This document shows positions 16,208-25,054 of a stretch of 25,054 nucleotides of DNA, piece after piece. Each line of letters starts with the position of its first letter. The first letter of the stretch is position 1. The position numbers and the translations under genes were made by a program. The notes beneath the pieces were generated by a model. That model was not told the origin of the DNA. It worked only from the letters and a program-made list of their open reading frames with translations, and did no database searches. The DNA lies in the NCBI RefSeq assembly GCF_016702655.1, contig NZ_JADJDO010000021.1:1-25054 (forward strand), in the 5' to 3' direction. The DNA is from Ideonella sp. (lineage in GTDB: Bacteria > Pseudomonadota > Gammaproteobacteria > Burkholderiales > Burkholderiaceae_C).

Positions 16208-16555
16208 ATGACCCACGACCCGAACTGCATCTTCTGCAAGATCGTCGCCGGCCAGATCCCCAGTCGCAAGGTGTACGAGGATGACGAGCTGTTCGCCTTC
16301 CACGACATCGCACCCTGGGCGCCGGTGCATTTCATGATCATTCCCAAGGCGCACATCGCGACGCTGTACGACACCGGCGACGAACACGCTGCCATGATGG
16401 GCCGCATGATGGCGCTGGCGCCGCGGCTGGCGCGCGAGCAGGGTGTCGTCAACGGCTTTCGGATCGTCGTCAATACCGGCCCCGACGGCCGGCAGGAGGT
16501 GCAGCACGTGCACATGCACGTCATGGGCGGGCCCCGGCCCTGGCTGCGCGGCTGA
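16208..16555 (+). CDS. hinT: HIT-family nucleotide-binding protein HinT
   Basis: Cytoplasmic histidine-triad hydrolase acting on adenosine phosphoramidates. The 115-residue product is intact. The N-terminus DPNCIFCKIVAGQIPSRKVY and FHDIAPWAPVHFMIIPKAHI are characteristic, and the triad QHVHMHVMGG near the C-terminus holds the catalytic histidines. Start ATG 16208. It sits 17 bases after the membrane protein gene and upstream of tatA, a common betaproteobacterial order. Confidence 0.95.
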   Translation: MTHDPNCIFCKIVAGQIPSRKVYEDDELFAFHDIAPWAPVHFMIIPKAHIATLYDTGDEHAAMMGRMMALAPRLAREQGVVNGFRIVVNTGPDGRQEVQHVHMHVMGGPRPWLRG

Positions 16556-16646
16556 GAGGCTGGGCTTGAACACAAGGCGTCCCGTGGACGGTTCGTGCCT
16601 GGCGAAGGGCCGGGCCGCCGGGCCGGCGCGTCCTGCAAGGCTGACC

Positions 16647-16652
16647 TAAAAT
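16647..16652 (+). promoter_or_regulatory. possible -10 box for tatABC
   Basis: TAAAAT 28 bases before the tatA ATG, in an otherwise GC-rich gap. GGAG (16669-16672) is the ribosome-binding site. No clear -35 box is visible. Confidence 0.35.
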
Positions 16653-16679
16653 CATCGGTTCCCCTTTCGGAGAAGCATC

Positions 16680-16925
16680 ATGGGTTCATTCAGCGTCTGG
16701 CACTGGTTGATCGTGCTCCTGATCGTCGTGCTCGTGTTCGGCACCAAGAAGCTGAAGAACATCGGCTCCGACCTCGGCGGCGCGGTCAAGGGCTTCAAGG
16801 ATGGCGTGCGCGATGGCGGGGCGACGACGAGCGCCGAGCCCGCCGCACCGCCGCCGCAGCAGGTGGCGCAGAAGACGGCCGACCCGGCCAACACCGTCGA
16901 CGTCGAAGCCAAGTCGCGCGGCTGA
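16680..16925 (+). CDS. tatA: Sec-independent translocase subunit TatA
   Basis: Pore-forming subunit of twin-arginine export in the inner membrane. The 81-residue protein has one N-terminal membrane helix (FSVWHWLIVLLIVVLVFGTK), the hinge, then the amphipathic helix KLKNIGSDLGGAVKGFKDG and a Pro/Ala-rich tail, as expected. The ATG at 16680 follows GGAG by seven bases. It is the first gene of a tatABC operon. Confidence 0.96.
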   Translation: MGSFSVWHWLIVLLIVVLVFGTKKLKNIGSDLGGAVKGFKDGVRDGGATTSAEPAAPPPQQVAQKTADPANTVDVEAKSRG

Positions 16926-16948
16926 CGAGCCGCCTCCCGCGCTGGCGC

Positions 16949-17440
16949 ATGATCGACTTCGGCTTCGACAAGATCGCGCTCATCGGCGCCGTTGCGCTGA
17001 TCGTCATCGGCCCCGAGAAGCTGCCGCGCGTCGCGCGCACGGTGGGCCACTTCATCGGCAAGGCGCAGCGCTACGTGGCCGACGTGAAGGCCGAGGTCAA
17101 CCGTTCGATCGAGCTCGAGGAGCTCAAGAAGATGAAGACCGAGTTCGAGGATGCGGCGCGCAACGTCGAGCAGACGGTCTCGAGCGAGATTCACCAGACG
17201 ACGAGCGATCTCGACGCGGCCTGGCAGAGCAGCGTGCTCGCCGAGCCGTCGATCGCGGGCAGCGGCGGGCATGACGGCCTGCGCCCGCCGCCCGAGTACA
17301 AGCACCCCAACAAGCACTGGCGCGCCAAGCGCTCGGCGCTGCCGCAGTGGTACAAGCAGCGCAACGGCATTCGCGCCAAGGCGCTATCGGGTGCGGCGCG
17401 CGTGGCGCGCTTCAGGCCGCCGCGCAACCCGGCCGCTTGA
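16949..17440 (+). CDS. tatB: Sec-independent translocase subunit TatB
   Basis: Substrate-receptor partner of TatC. The N-terminus MIDFGFDKIALIGAVALIVI followed by GPEKLPRVARTVGHFIGKAQ is the TatB membrane helix and amphipathic helix, including the conserved Glu and Gly-Pro. A charged coiled-coil stretch follows (VKAEVNRSIELEELKKMKTE), then a basic tail. Length is 163 residues. The start ATG is at 16949, 23 bases after the tatA stop. Its TGA overlaps the tatC ATG by one base (TGATG). Confidence 0.95.
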   Translation: MIDFGFDKIALIGAVALIVIGPEKLPRVARTVGHFIGKAQRYVADVKAEVNRSIELEELKKMKTEFEDAARNVEQTVSSEIHQTTSDLDAAWQSSVLAEPSIAGSGGHDGLRPPPEYKHPNKHWRAKRSALPQWYKQRNGIRAKALSGAARVARFRPPRNPAA

Positions 17441-18219
17441 TGGCCGTGCCACCCGAAGGCCGCGACGAACTCGAGGGCACCGAGCAGCCCTTTGTCGCCC
17501 ATCTCGTCGAGCTGCGCGACCGGCTCGTGCGGGCCCTGATCGCGGTCGGCATCGCCTTCGGCGCGCTGGCGCTGTATCCGGGGCCGAGCGGCCTGTACGA
17601 CCTGCTCGCCGCGCCGCTCGTCGCGAACCTGCCCGCGGGTACGACGTTGATCGCGACCAACGTGATCTCGCCCTTCCTGGTGCCGCTCAAGATCACGCTG
17701 CTTGCGGCCTTCCTGGTCGCGCTGCCGGTTGTGCTGTACCAGGCCTGGGCATTCATCGCGCCGGGGCTGTACTCGCACGAGAAGCGGCTCGTGATGCCGC
17801 TCGTCGTGTCAAGCACGGTACTGTTCTTCGCCGGGGTCGCGTTCTGCTATTTCTTCGTCTTCGGCCAGGTGTTCCGCTTCATCCAGAGTTTCGCGCCCAA
17901 GAGCATCACCGCCGCGCCCGATATCGAGGCCTATCTCGGCTTCGTGATGACGATGTTCATCGCCTTTGGCGCCGCATTCGAGGTGCCGGTGGTGGTGGTC
18001 GTGCTGGCCCGCCTGGGCGTGGTCAGCATCGAGAAGCTCAAGTCGTTTCGCAGCTATTTCATCGTGCTTGCGTTCGTCGTCGCGGCGGTCATCACGCCGC
18101 CAGACGTGGTGTCTCAGCTCGCGCTGGCGATCCCGATGTGCCTGCTCTACGAAGTCGGGATCTGGGCCGCAGGCCTGTTTATCAAGCACACGCAGGCGCC
18201 ACCGCAGGATGCCGCGTGA
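17440..18219 (+). CDS. tatC: Sec-independent translocase subunit TatC
   Basis: Six-helix membrane protein that recognises twin-arginine signal peptides. The 259-residue product is intact. Landmarks: EQPFVAHLVELRDRLVRAL at the N-terminus (the FxxHLxELRxR signature), FLVPLKITLLAAFLVALPVV, YQAWAFIAPGLYSHEKRLVM (the F-x-x-PGL motif) and FGAAFEVPVVVVVLARLGVV, ending with VAAVITPPDVVSQLALAIPM. It overlaps tatB by one base, so translational coupling is likely. Confidence 0.97.
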   Translation: MAVPPEGRDELEGTEQPFVAHLVELRDRLVRALIAVGIAFGALALYPGPSGLYDLLAAPLVANLPAGTTLIATNVISPFLVPLKITLLAAFLVALPVVLYQAWAFIAPGLYSHEKRLVMPLVVSSTVLFFAGVAFCYFFVFGQVFRFIQSFAPKSITAAPDIEAYLGFVMTMFIAFGAAFEVPVVVVVLARLGVVSIEKLKSFRSYFIVLAFVVAAVITPPDVVSQLALAIPMCLLYEVGIWAAGLFIKHTQAPPQDAA

Positions 18220-18274
18220 CAGTCTGGCTGCGGCCCATAATGCAGCCCTGACTCACGACGGAAGAGGGGTTGCA

Positions 18275-19099
18275 ATGAACTCACGCAACGGCGCGAACGC
18301 CGCCAGCCTGCTCGCCCTGGCCCTGTTCGGTGCGCTACCGCTGGCGGCGCAGGCGCAGAGCGCTGGCGATGCCTGGAAGTGGAACGCCACGATCTACGGC
18401 TGGTTCCCGGCCTTCGGTGGCAGCACGTCGTTTCCGGCCACCGGCAGCGGACCGAGCATCGACGTCAGCACGCAAGATGTCCTGGATGCGCTGAAGATGG
18501 CCTTCATGGGTTCGCTCGAGGCGAAGAAGGGCAAGTGGGGCCTGTGGACCGACCTCGTGTATGCCGACTTCGGCAGCGACAAGTCGGGCTCGCGCGATTT
18601 CACGATCGGGCATGGGCAGATCCCGGTCGGCGTGAGCGCGAACCTGAACCTGGACCTGAAGAACTGGATCTGGTCCACCGCCGGTCTCTACAGCCTGGCC
18701 GACAAGCCTGAGGGCACGGCCGACCTGTTGTTCGGCGCCCGCATGCTCGACATGGACCAGACGCTGAACTGGTCGATCACCGGCACCATCCCCGGCCTGC
18801 CCCCAGCGGCGCAGAGCGGGACGGCGACCGCCAGCACGAACAACTGGGATGCGATCGTCGGCGTCAAGGGCCGCATCCGGCTCGGCACCGAGGGCAAGTG
18901 GTTCATCCCCTACTACCTCGACATCGGCACCGGCGAGTCGAGGTTCACCTGGCAGGGCGTGGCCGGCATTGGCTACCAGTTCGGCTGGGGCTCGGTGATC
19001 GCCGCCTGGCGCTATCTCGACTACGACTTCAAGTCGGGCCAGGTCGTCGAGAGCCTGAACATGAACGGCGGCGCGATCGGCGTCCAGTTCAGCTTCTGA
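18275..19099 (+). CDS. outer-membrane beta-barrel protein of unknown function
   Basis: A 274-residue exported protein. Residues 1 to about 28 are a Sec signal peptide ending LPLAAQAQ. The rest alternates short amphipathic beta strands rich in Trp, Tyr and Gly (WNATIYGWFPAFGGS, GLWTDLVYADFG, WFIPYYLDIGTGESRFTWQG) and closes with IGVQFSF, a C-terminal Phe typical of BAM-inserted barrels. The repeated long strands suggest 8-12 strands. ATG 18275 follows GAAGAGG; CATAAT at 18236-18241 might be a -10 box. I recognise this as a conserved hypothetical family without an assigned role. It is not part of the usual tat neighbourhood and lies beside an IS. Confidence 0.8.
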   Translation: MNSRNGANAASLLALALFGALPLAAQAQSAGDAWKWNATIYGWFPAFGGSTSFPATGSGPSIDVSTQDVLDALKMAFMGSLEAKKGKWGLWTDLVYADFGSDKSGSRDFTIGHGQIPVGVSANLNLDLKNWIWSTAGLYSLADKPEGTADLLFGARMLDMDQTLNWSITGTIPGLPPAAQSGTATASTNNWDAIVGVKGRIRLGTEGKWFIPYYLDIGTGESRFTWQGVAGIGYQFGWGSVIAAWRYLDYDFKSGQVVESLNMNGGAIGVQFSF

Positions 19100-19256
19100 T
19101 CGGCAGCCCGCGTCTGCCTAGACAAGATGGCTTCGTGAACTCGGGCGGCCCGCCCCCTGCAGTGCCGTAGGTTGCGCGCCGAGGGCGTGCCGAGCTACAC
19201 CAATGCACCGGACCGATGGTCGGTCAGGTCGTTGCGAATTTGCGAGGAGACGGGCC

Positions 19257-20407
19257 ATGGACAAATCCCAGCACTCTGTGCGTCGGATTGGACGTACACA
19301 AGGACAGTATCGACATCGCCACCGCCGATCCTGGCGTGCACTGGGGAGGTGCGCCACGTGGGCAGCATCGGCGGCGATCTGACAGCGCTGGACAAGGCGC
19401 TGCGCAAGCTGACCAGCAAGGGCCACCGGCTGCACGTGGTCTAAAGCCGGCCCCTGCGGGTTTCGTGATCTGGCGCCACCTGAACGCGCAGGGCATCGAA
19501 TGCCAAGTGGTCGCGCCTTCGTCGATCCCCAAGCGCTCGGGCGATCGCATCAAGACCGACCGCCGCGACGCCATGCTGCTGGCGCGGCTGAGCCGCTCTG
19601 GCGACCTCACCCCCGTGCGCGTGCCCGGTGCCGCCGACGAGGCCGTGCGCGACCTCGTGCGCGCCCGCGAAGACGCTGTGCGCGAATGCCGCAACGCCCG
19701 CCACCGCCTGAAGGCACTGCTGCTGCGCAACGGCATCGCCTACGCCGGCAAGAGCAGCTGGACGGCGGCGCACCTGCGCTGGCTGGCCACGCTCAAGCTG
19801 GAGCACGCCGCGCAGCAGATCGGGTTCCAAGAGTACCTGCACGCCATCACCGAAGCCACGGCGCGCATCGCGAGGCTGGAGCAGGCGATGCGCGAGACCC
19901 TGCCCGAGTGGAGCTTGACGCCCTTGGTGCAGGCATTACAGGCGCTGCGCGGTGTGCAGCTGATCGCGGCGATGACGCTGGTGGGCGAACTGCAGGACTT
20001 CCTGCGCTTCGAGTCAGCGCGCAAACTGATGGCCTTCGTGGGCCTGGTGCCGGGCGAACACCCTCAGGCCCCAAGCGGCGCCAGGGCAGCATCACCAAAG
20101 CCGGCAACAGTACGGCCCGGCGCATGATGGTCGAGATCGCCTGGCACTACCAGCACCCGGCGCGCGTGACCCCATCATCGCCACGCGCCAGGATCAGTTG
20201 CCCAAGGCCGTCACCGACATCGCCTGGAAGGCACAGCTCAGGTTGAACGCGAAGTTCAAGCGCCTGCTGGCGCGCCGGGTGATGAAGAACAAGGCCGTGG
20301 TGGCCGTGGCGCGCGAGCTCGCCGGGTTCGTGTGGGCCATCGGTTGCGAGGTGCACAACTCGGGCTGGCAGGGGATGCCGATCCCCGCCACCGCAGCGGC
20401 TGATTGA
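19257..20407 (+). CDS. IS110-family transposase (DEDD, frameshifted)
   Basis: RNA-guided DEDD/serine recombinase of the IS110 type. From ATG 19257 (GAGGAGA upstream): VGLDVHKDSIDIATAD (first acidic residue), then RLHVV near 19425, then QGIECQVVAPSSIPKRSGDR with IKTDRRDAMLLARL (the paired aspartates). The C-terminal transposase_20 part reads LRGVQLIAAMTLVGELQDFL and RKLMAFVGLVPGE, and KAGNSTARRMMVEIAWHY carries the serine region. It ends at TGA 20405-20407. Total about 380 residues once indels near 19345, 19443, 20065 and 20165 are bridged. Those indels look like the errors seen elsewhere, so the element may be functional. Confidence 0.87.
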
Positions 20408-20796
20408 GCGGCCGGCAAATACCGCCTCGAACGAGAAGTCCCAAAGGAGGTGCCGCACCCAGCCAACTCATCAGATGCCGGAGGGGGAACGCGGCGCAGC
20501 CGCGGCCACTGGGGAATCCTCGTCAACGTTATTGTGGGCCCTGCGGGCGCTAACGCCTGCGAGGCGATCTCAGTCCCTAGAGCGAAGGCAGCCCCGCGAC
20601 GCAAATTTGTCTTGAGGTAACCAACCCTCGCATATCAGCATGAGCAACCGTCGCACATCCATCACGGGTGGCAACCACTGGCTCCGTCGCGTTCCCCGTC
20701 CGGCAACGGGACTCATTGATCGATCTGAAATCGCAGAGGGATGGGCACGCCCTCTTGACAGGAAGAAGCCATATCAGCGTTCAGGCCGCCTGCCAC
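20408..20796 (+). ncRNA. 3' noncoding end of the IS110 element; candidate bridge-RNA region
   Basis: About 389 bases without a supported gene. Hairpins seen: GCGGC-gca-GCCGC (20491-20503) and GCGGGCG-ctaa-type loop-CGCCTGC (20543-20560). CATATCAGC occurs twice in direct orientation (20631-20639 and 20770-20778), and TTGACA lies at 20755. Recently described IS110/IS1111 elements encode a structured guide RNA in a noncoding end; the length and structure fit, but that this one makes such an RNA is inference. Confidence 0.35.
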
Positions 20797-22064
20797 TCAC
20801 CAGGCCGGAGGGGCTGCGCGACGGGGCCTCGTGACCTGGGGAAGCCTGCGAGCGCGCGCCCTGCCGCCGCGCTGCACCGCAATCGCTGCACCTGCGTCTG
20901 CGGCTCGCGCCCGCGGCCGACCGCGCGGCGCGATGGGCACGCCTTGCGCGGTGTTGGCCGCCTGGCGGGCCGCTGCCAACCGTGCTGACGACCACGTCGC
21001 CGGTCTGCGCCGGCGGCGGCGGCGGGCCCGCAGGCGGGGCGCGGCGTACCGCCGACGTGCGCCACGCGCGGGTTTGAGCGCCGCGGCGGCGGCCCATTGC
21101 GCAGCACGCCGGTGATCAGCACGCCGTCCTGGAGCGGCAGCTTCAGGCTCGCGGCGATCTCGGCTGTCAGGTCGCGCGGCTCGACGCCGATCCAGCCGCG
21201 CCGCACCTGGCCGTCGCGCACCAGGCCTTCCATCACCTGGCGCGCGATCGTCACAGGAATCGCGAAGCCGATCCCGAGGCTGCCGCCGGTGCGCGAAAGA
21301 TCGCGCTATTGATGCCGAGCAGGTTGCCTTGCCCATCGACGAGCGCACCGCCCGAGTTGCCGGGGTTGATCGCGGCATCGGTCTGGATGTAGTTCTCGAA
21401 GGTGTTGATGCCGAGCTGGTTGCGCCCGAGCGCGCTGACGATGCCCGACGTGACGGTCTGCCCGACGCCGAACGGGTTGCGATCGCGAGCACCCGGGTCG
21501 CTAACCTGGACTTCGTGGACATTGCCGAAGGTGATCGCGGGCAGCCGGTCGAGCTCGACCTTCAGCACGGCGAGGTCGCTGTCGGGGTCGGCGCCGATCA
21601 CGCGCGCCTTGGCCTGGCGGCGTCGGCAAGCTGCACCTCGATGTCGTCGGCGCCTGCGATGACATGGTTGTTCGTCAGCACGTAGCCCTCGGCCGAAACG
21701 ATCACGCCTGAGCCGAGGCCGGTCTGGCGCTGGCGCGCATCGCCGGGATCGGCGCCTTCGCCGAAGAAGAAGCGCAGCCACGGATCGCCATTGCCCTTGC
21801 CGCGCGCGGCGGAGCCTTGCTCGCCGAGACGCTCACGACTGCCGGCGCGGCACGCCGCGCTGCCAGCGCCAAGCTGAGAGGCGCATGCGGGGCGGCCGCG
21901 GCCGCTGGCGAGGCGGCCGAGGCGGGCGGCGCGGCGACGATCGCAACGAGCTCCGGGCCGGCAGGCCCGCGCGCCAGCCAGCCCGGCTTGAGCGTCGCGA
22001 CGACGAACAGCACCGCGACGGCGACCGTCACCGCCTGCGAGAAGATGAGCCAGATTGCGCGCAT
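20797..22064 (-). CDS. membrane-anchored HtrA/DegS-like serine protease (frameshifted)
   Basis: Envelope-stress protease. The ATG at 22064 gives MRAIWLIFSQAVTVAVAVLF followed by VVATLKPG, a single membrane anchor as in DegS, then an Ala/Pro linker. The trypsin-like domain shows VLTNNHVIAG (His), DPDSDLAVLKVE (Asp) and INPGNSGGALVDGQGNLLGI (Ser). One PDZ domain follows: VRRGWIGVEPRDLTAEIA and LQDGVLITGVLRNGP. The C-terminal part is scrambled by indels but ends plausibly at the TGA at 20797-20799. Breaks occur near 21790, 21620, 21480, 21290 and 21070. The short gap (34 bases) to the upstream aldo/keto reductase suggests an operon. In relatives a DegS/DegQ-type gene lies beyond tatC. Confidence 0.85.
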
Positions 22065-22098
22065 GTTCGGCGCTATTGTCGCTTTGCCTCTCCTGCGC

Positions 22099-22958
<860 letters not shown>

Positions 22959-23043
22959 GTCTTCGGGTTTGTGCGGCAATCAGCGTAACGCAGGGGCGAG
23001 CGAGAATCGGCCATCGCCGCTCGCGCGCAAGCGCCACAACGCC

Positions 23044-24525
23044 ATGAGTTCGACCTGGCCTACGACCAGCTCGCTGCTGCGAGCCAGCGCCTGTACCACT
23101 TCGGCCACCTGGCTTCGATCGCACGCTGGGACCAGGAGACCAATATGCCGCCCGGCGGCAACGAGGCGCGCGGCGCGGCGCTGGCCGAACTCGCCGCGCT
23201 GATGCACCGCCTGCGCACCGACCCTCAGCTCGGCTGCGAGCTGGAGGGAGCCAGCGGCGAGGCGCTGGACGATGCGCAGCGCGCCAACCTGCGCGAGATG
23301 CGCCGCGAATGGCAGCAGTCGACGGCGCTGCCCGAGGCGCTGGTGCAGGCGCGCACGCTCGCCGCATCGCGTTACGAACATGCCTGGCGCGCAGCGCCAG
23401 GCCAACGACTGAAGGGTTTCCTCGCCAACTTTCGCGACGTGATGCGCCTCGCGCGCGAGGAGGCCGAACTGCTCTCTCAACTGCAGGGCGTCTCGAAGTA
23501 CGAGGCGCTGATGGACCGTTTCGAGCCCGGCATGACCTGCGCCGAGGTCGACCGCGTGTTCGGCGACCTGAAGCATTGGCTCCGGGCCTCGTGCGCCAGG
23601 CGCAGGAACGCCAGGGCGCGAGACGACGGCGATGCCGATCGGCCGTTCTCGACCGAGCGCCAGAAGGCACTGTGCGAGCACGTCACGCGCATGCTCGGTT
23701 TCGACTTCAGCCGCGGGCGACTGGACGTGTCGACGCACCCCTTCTCGGGCGGCGTGCGCGAGGACGTGCGCCTGACGACGCGCTACCGCGACGACGACTT
23801 CCTGCAGAGCCTGATGGGCACGATCCACGAGACCGGCCACGGCCGCTACGAGGAGCAGAACCGGCCGCGCGAACTGCTCGGCCAGCCGGTCTCGGAGGCG
23901 CGCTCGATGGCCTTCCACGAGAGCCAGAGCCCGTCGTTCGAGATGCAGATCGGGCGCAGCCGCGGATTTGCCGGCCTCCTCGCGCCGCTGCTCGTCGAGG
24001 CCTTCGGCGCGCAGCCGGCGTTCGAGCCGGACAACTTGTACCGCCTGCTGACGCGCGTCGAGCCGGGGCTGATCCGCGTCGACGCCGACGAACTCACCTA
24101 TCCGGCGCACGTGATCCTGCGCTACGAGATCGAGCGCGCGCTGATCGAGGGCGACGCCGAGCCCGACGACATCCCGGCGCTGTGGGACGAGAAGATGCTG
24201 GCGCTGCCGCCGCGACACGCGCGGCGACTTTCCGCGACGGCCCGCTGCAGGACGTGCATCGGCCGGGCGGCGCGTTCGGCTATTTCCCGCTACACGCTGG
24301 GCGCGATGTACGCGGCGCAGTGGTTCGCCGCGATCCGGCGCGAGGTGCCCGATCTCGACGAGCGCATCGCGCGGCGACCTCGCGCCGCGCCCTTCGACTG
24401 GCTGCGCGACAACATCTGCTCGCCGCGAGCCGCTGGCCGGTCGAGGAGCTGCGCTGCGCGCGCGAGCGGCGAGCGGCTGAATCCGGCATTTCCGCGCGCA
24501 CCTGGAGCGGCGCTACCTTGCCTGA
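23044..24525 (+). CDS. carboxypeptidase Taq family (M32) metallopeptidase (frameshifted)
   Basis: Zinc or cobalt carboxypeptidase of family M32, cytoplasmic. The N-terminal frame reads EFDLAYDQLAAASQRLYHFG with HLASIARWDQETNMPPGG. The ATG at 23044 is just upstream but one base out of frame, so a sequence error is likely. The active site is HETGHGRYEEQNRP (HExxH-type) near 23827, followed by MAFHESQSPSFEMQIG and LIRVDADELTYPAHVILRYE, both M32 signatures. The C-terminus, read across indels near 24215, 24250, 24390 and 24430, ends RRYLA with TGA 24523-24525. Total about 495 residues, the normal family length. Other indels lie near 23395 and 23585. Confidence 0.9.
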
Positions 24526-25054
24526 GTCACCGGGGCTGCCGCTCGTCCTGACGATGGGCGATGCCTGTGGCATCGGCCCCGAGATCCTGGCGAAAGTCTT
24601 TCTCGGCGCCAGGCCCGAGGCGCGTGGTGCCTTCGTGCTCGGCGACCTGGCCGTGATGCGGCGCGGCTGCGCTGTGCGGCGAGGGCCTTCTGCCGGTGGC
24701 GCAGATCGAGGGCCCGGCCGATGCGCTGTGCTGCCCGCCCGGTTGCGTGCCGGTGTTGCCCGCGGCCGGACTGCCGCCCGACCTGGCCGACGCGCCGATG
24801 GGCAAGGTCGACGCCCGCGCGGCGCGGCCGCCGCGGCCTGCATCCGCCAGGCGGCGGACATGGCACTTGCGGGCAAGGTGGCCGCGATTGTCACCGCGCC
24901 CATCCACAAGGAAGCGCTGGCTGCGGCCAGGAGCTGCCTTCCCCGGGCCACCGAGATGCGCAGGCCTGGTCGGGGGCGCGCCGGTGCGCATGATGCTTGC
25001 CAACGACGAGTTGCGCACGGTGCTGGTGACGATCCACGTCTCGCTGCGGCGCGC
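24518..25054 (+). CDS. pdxA: 4-hydroxythreonine-4-phosphate dehydrogenase, PdxA-like (3' partial, frameshifted)
   Basis: NAD-dependent enzyme of pyridoxal phosphate synthesis (DXP-dependent route). A TTG at 24518 overlaps the peptidase stop by eight bases and gives (M)PESPGLPLVLTMGDACGIG then PEILAKVFLGARPEARGAF. The family signature is TMGDPAGIGPE; here Cys replaces the usual Pro or Ala. The later frames give LPVAQIEGPADALC, VDARAARAAAACIRQAADMA and KVAAIVTAPIHKEALAAA with FPGHTEML, including the metal-binding HTE. Indels near 24665, 24820 and 24930 break it. The gene runs off the window end. A paralogous PdxA2-type sugar-acid dehydrogenase cannot be excluded. Confidence 0.87.
   Translation, partial: MPESPGLPLVLTMGDACGIGPEILAKVFLGARPEARGAFVLGDLAVMRRGCAVRRGPSAGGADRGPGRCAVLPARLRAGVARGRTAARPGRRADGQGRRPRGAAAAACIRQAADMALAGKVAAIVTAPIHKEALAAARSCLPRATEMRRPGRGRAGAHDACQRRVAHGAGDDPRLAAAR

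Larger units (their letters stand above)
19100..20796 (+). mobile_element. IS110-family insertion sequence (ends not defined)
   Basis: The span between the beta-barrel gene stop and the protease gene end. It holds an IS110-type transposase with about 157 bp before it and about 389 bp after it. IS110 elements lack ordinary terminal inverted repeats and long target duplications, so the exact ends cannot be read here. TTGACA at 20755-20760 near the right side fits the known habit of these elements to carry a -35 box at one end, completed on circularisation. The long 3' noncoding part favours the IS1111-like subgroup. Confidence 0.65.

Noticed and set aside
20755..20760. TTGACA as a promoter for a plus-strand gene at 20640-20990
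   Set aside because: The short plus frames there show no family features, and the region after 20797 is antisense to the protease. The box fits an IS110 end better.
20640..20834. Short plus-strand coding frame behind the IS110 transposase
   Set aside because: No ribosome-binding site, no recognisable protein and composition unlike neighbouring genes; more likely the noncoding end of the IS.

Overview
The window is a high-GC chromosomal segment. Gene content, gene order and dispersed intergenic palindromes point to a betaproteobacterium of the order Burkholderiales (Rubrivivax/Leptothrix/Comamonadaceae-like). Indicators are slmA close to argB, hisI-hisE followed by a small membrane protein, hinT and tatABC, and a membrane-anchored HtrA-type protease beyond tatC. 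Protein-level homology is clear almost everywhere, but many reading frames are broken by single-base indels. The breaks also hit conserved or housekeeping genes (pdxA, the M32 peptidase, the RND pump), so I treat most as sequence errors rather than true decay. Gene spans given here bridge those shifts.

Layout. 1-5347 (+): a tripartite heavy-metal efflux system (outer-membrane factor, membrane-fusion protein with a metal-binding domain, CusA-type RND pump). 5359-6573 (-): a MeaB/ArgK-type GTPase fused to a PaaI-like hotdog thioesterase domain. 6676-8480 (+): argB, a REP-like palindrome and a HAD-type nucleotidase. 8500-12649 (+): an accessory block with a vapBC toxin-antitoxin pair split by a 272-bp MITE-like element, a 516-bp gene-poor stretch and a large exported sulfatase. 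12804-13445 (+): slmA, whose stop codon lies in the end of a second, 167-bp palindromic element. 13622-18219 (+): DUF815 ATPase, NUDIX hydrolase, REP-like palindrome, hisI, hisE, a small membrane protein, hinT, tatA, tatB, tatC. 18275-19099 (+): an outer-membrane beta-barrel protein. 19100-20796: an IS110-family element with a long structured 3' noncoding end. 20797-22958 (-): DegS/DegQ-like protease and an aldo/keto reductase. 23044-25054 (+): M32 carboxypeptidase and the start of pdxA, which overlaps it.

How the genes work together. The efflux trio forms one envelope-spanning complex, probably for monovalent copper/silver. hisI and hisE catalyse consecutive steps of histidine synthesis and are translationally coupled. 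tatABC form the twin-arginine export machine. vapB and vapC are an antitoxin/toxin pair.

The most unusual features are the two unrelated palindromic elements, both bounded by CTAG and both sitting on the TAG stop codon of a gene. In vapBC the right terminal repeat of the element appears to supply the present vapC start codon in frame, replacing a GTG that would have overlapped vapB. Also worth attention are the GTPase-thioesterase fusion and the IS110 element with candidate bridge-RNA sequence.
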